Source: Halobacterium sp. R2-5 (GTDB lineage Archaea; Halobacteriota; Halobacteria; Halobacteriales; Halobacteriaceae). Taken from it: a DNA stretch of 64,000 nucleotides. Numbering within the stretch: the first letter of the stretch is position 1; each line of letters starts with the position of its first letter. The DNA lies in the NCBI RefSeq assembly GCF_011734195.1, contig NZ_JAANTH010000002.1, forward strand, positions 62,001 through 126,000, in the 5' to 3' direction. The position numbers and the translations under genes are program-made. The notes beneath the pieces were generated by a model, which saw only the letters and a list, made by a program, of their open reading frames with translations, made no database searches and had not been told where the DNA came from. Below, in pieces: positions 63,977-64,000 of the stretch.

Positions 63977-64000
63977 ATGCTCCGCGTGACAGACGGTGAC
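63977..64000 (+). CDS. Possible start of a gene running off the window
   Basis: An ATG followed by eight open codons (MLRVTDGD). It is divergent from the DUF7114-like gene with 59 bases between. Too little is visible to name it. Confidence 0.4.

Overview
The window looks like chromosomal DNA of a haloarchaeon (class Halobacteria). It is GC-rich throughout, the proteins are very acidic, and the signature genes are archaeal: a thermosome, aIF2-gamma, Rpo7/Spt4, TiaS, a fused Kae1-Bud32, the haloarchaeal-type malate synthase, Agl23 and many small haloarchaea-only families. TATA boxes often sit 25-30 bases before start codons, which suggests leaderless mRNAs. The genus cannot be fixed from the sequence alone. 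I see no CRISPR array, complete insertion sequence or provirus; most of the window is core genome.

Layout. 1-9.5 kb: end of a purine permease, glutaredoxin, an HTH regulator divergent from tiaS, a PLP enzyme/deacylase pair, a PhoU/TrkA-C regulator and citrate synthase. 9.5-17.5 kb: threonine deaminase, RidA, tRNA-Ser, a TRAM protein, thermosome, and an Lrp regulator divergent from glutamine synthetase. 17.5-24 kb: a membrane pair (PAP2, YihY), Trm1 and the glyoxylate bypass genes aceA-aceB. 24-33.5 kb: hisH, a phnDCE-type ABC transporter, uracil-DNA glycosylase, small conserved proteins, L40e, Tsr3 and an F420-type oxidoreductase. 33.5-52.4 kb: serS, a phosphate permease, MBL hydrolase plus acyl-CoA synthetase, an antiporter, glycosyltransferase plus GtrA, thiolase, a 1,017-residue FAD/Fe-S dehydrogenase, Agl23 and an AAA ATPase/MBL pair. 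52.5-58.6 kb: one co-directional information-processing cluster from aIF2-gamma to the house-cleaning NTPase. 58.6-64 kb: a PIN-like operon, an aldolase, a second phosphate permease, tRNA-Thr and an uncharacterised helical protein.

The genes link into carbon and nitrogen metabolism. Citrate synthase, aceA and aceB together give acetate/acetyl-CoA assimilation, which fits the acyl-CoA synthetase, the thiolase and the lactate-type dehydrogenase. RidA can remove the reactive imines released by IlvA. Lrp probably controls glnA.

The most unusual material is non-coding. First, gene 3' ends are duplicated a short distance downstream at citrate synthase (79 bp), tRNA-Ser (23 bp exact) and, more weakly, tRNA-Thr and the thermosome gene. 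In each case the copy is preceded by an inverted fragment of the same end, and in three cases the hairpin between carries a GACCGA core. Second, two intergenic elements of about 115-120 bp share exact 18-base and 16-base end boxes around a stem whose sequence differs but stays paired, as expected of a structured RNA or a palindromic mobile repeat. Third, clusters of perfect hairpins with GAA or TTC loops follow the thermosome and trm1 regions, and a GNAT gene carries an in-frame palindromic insertion.
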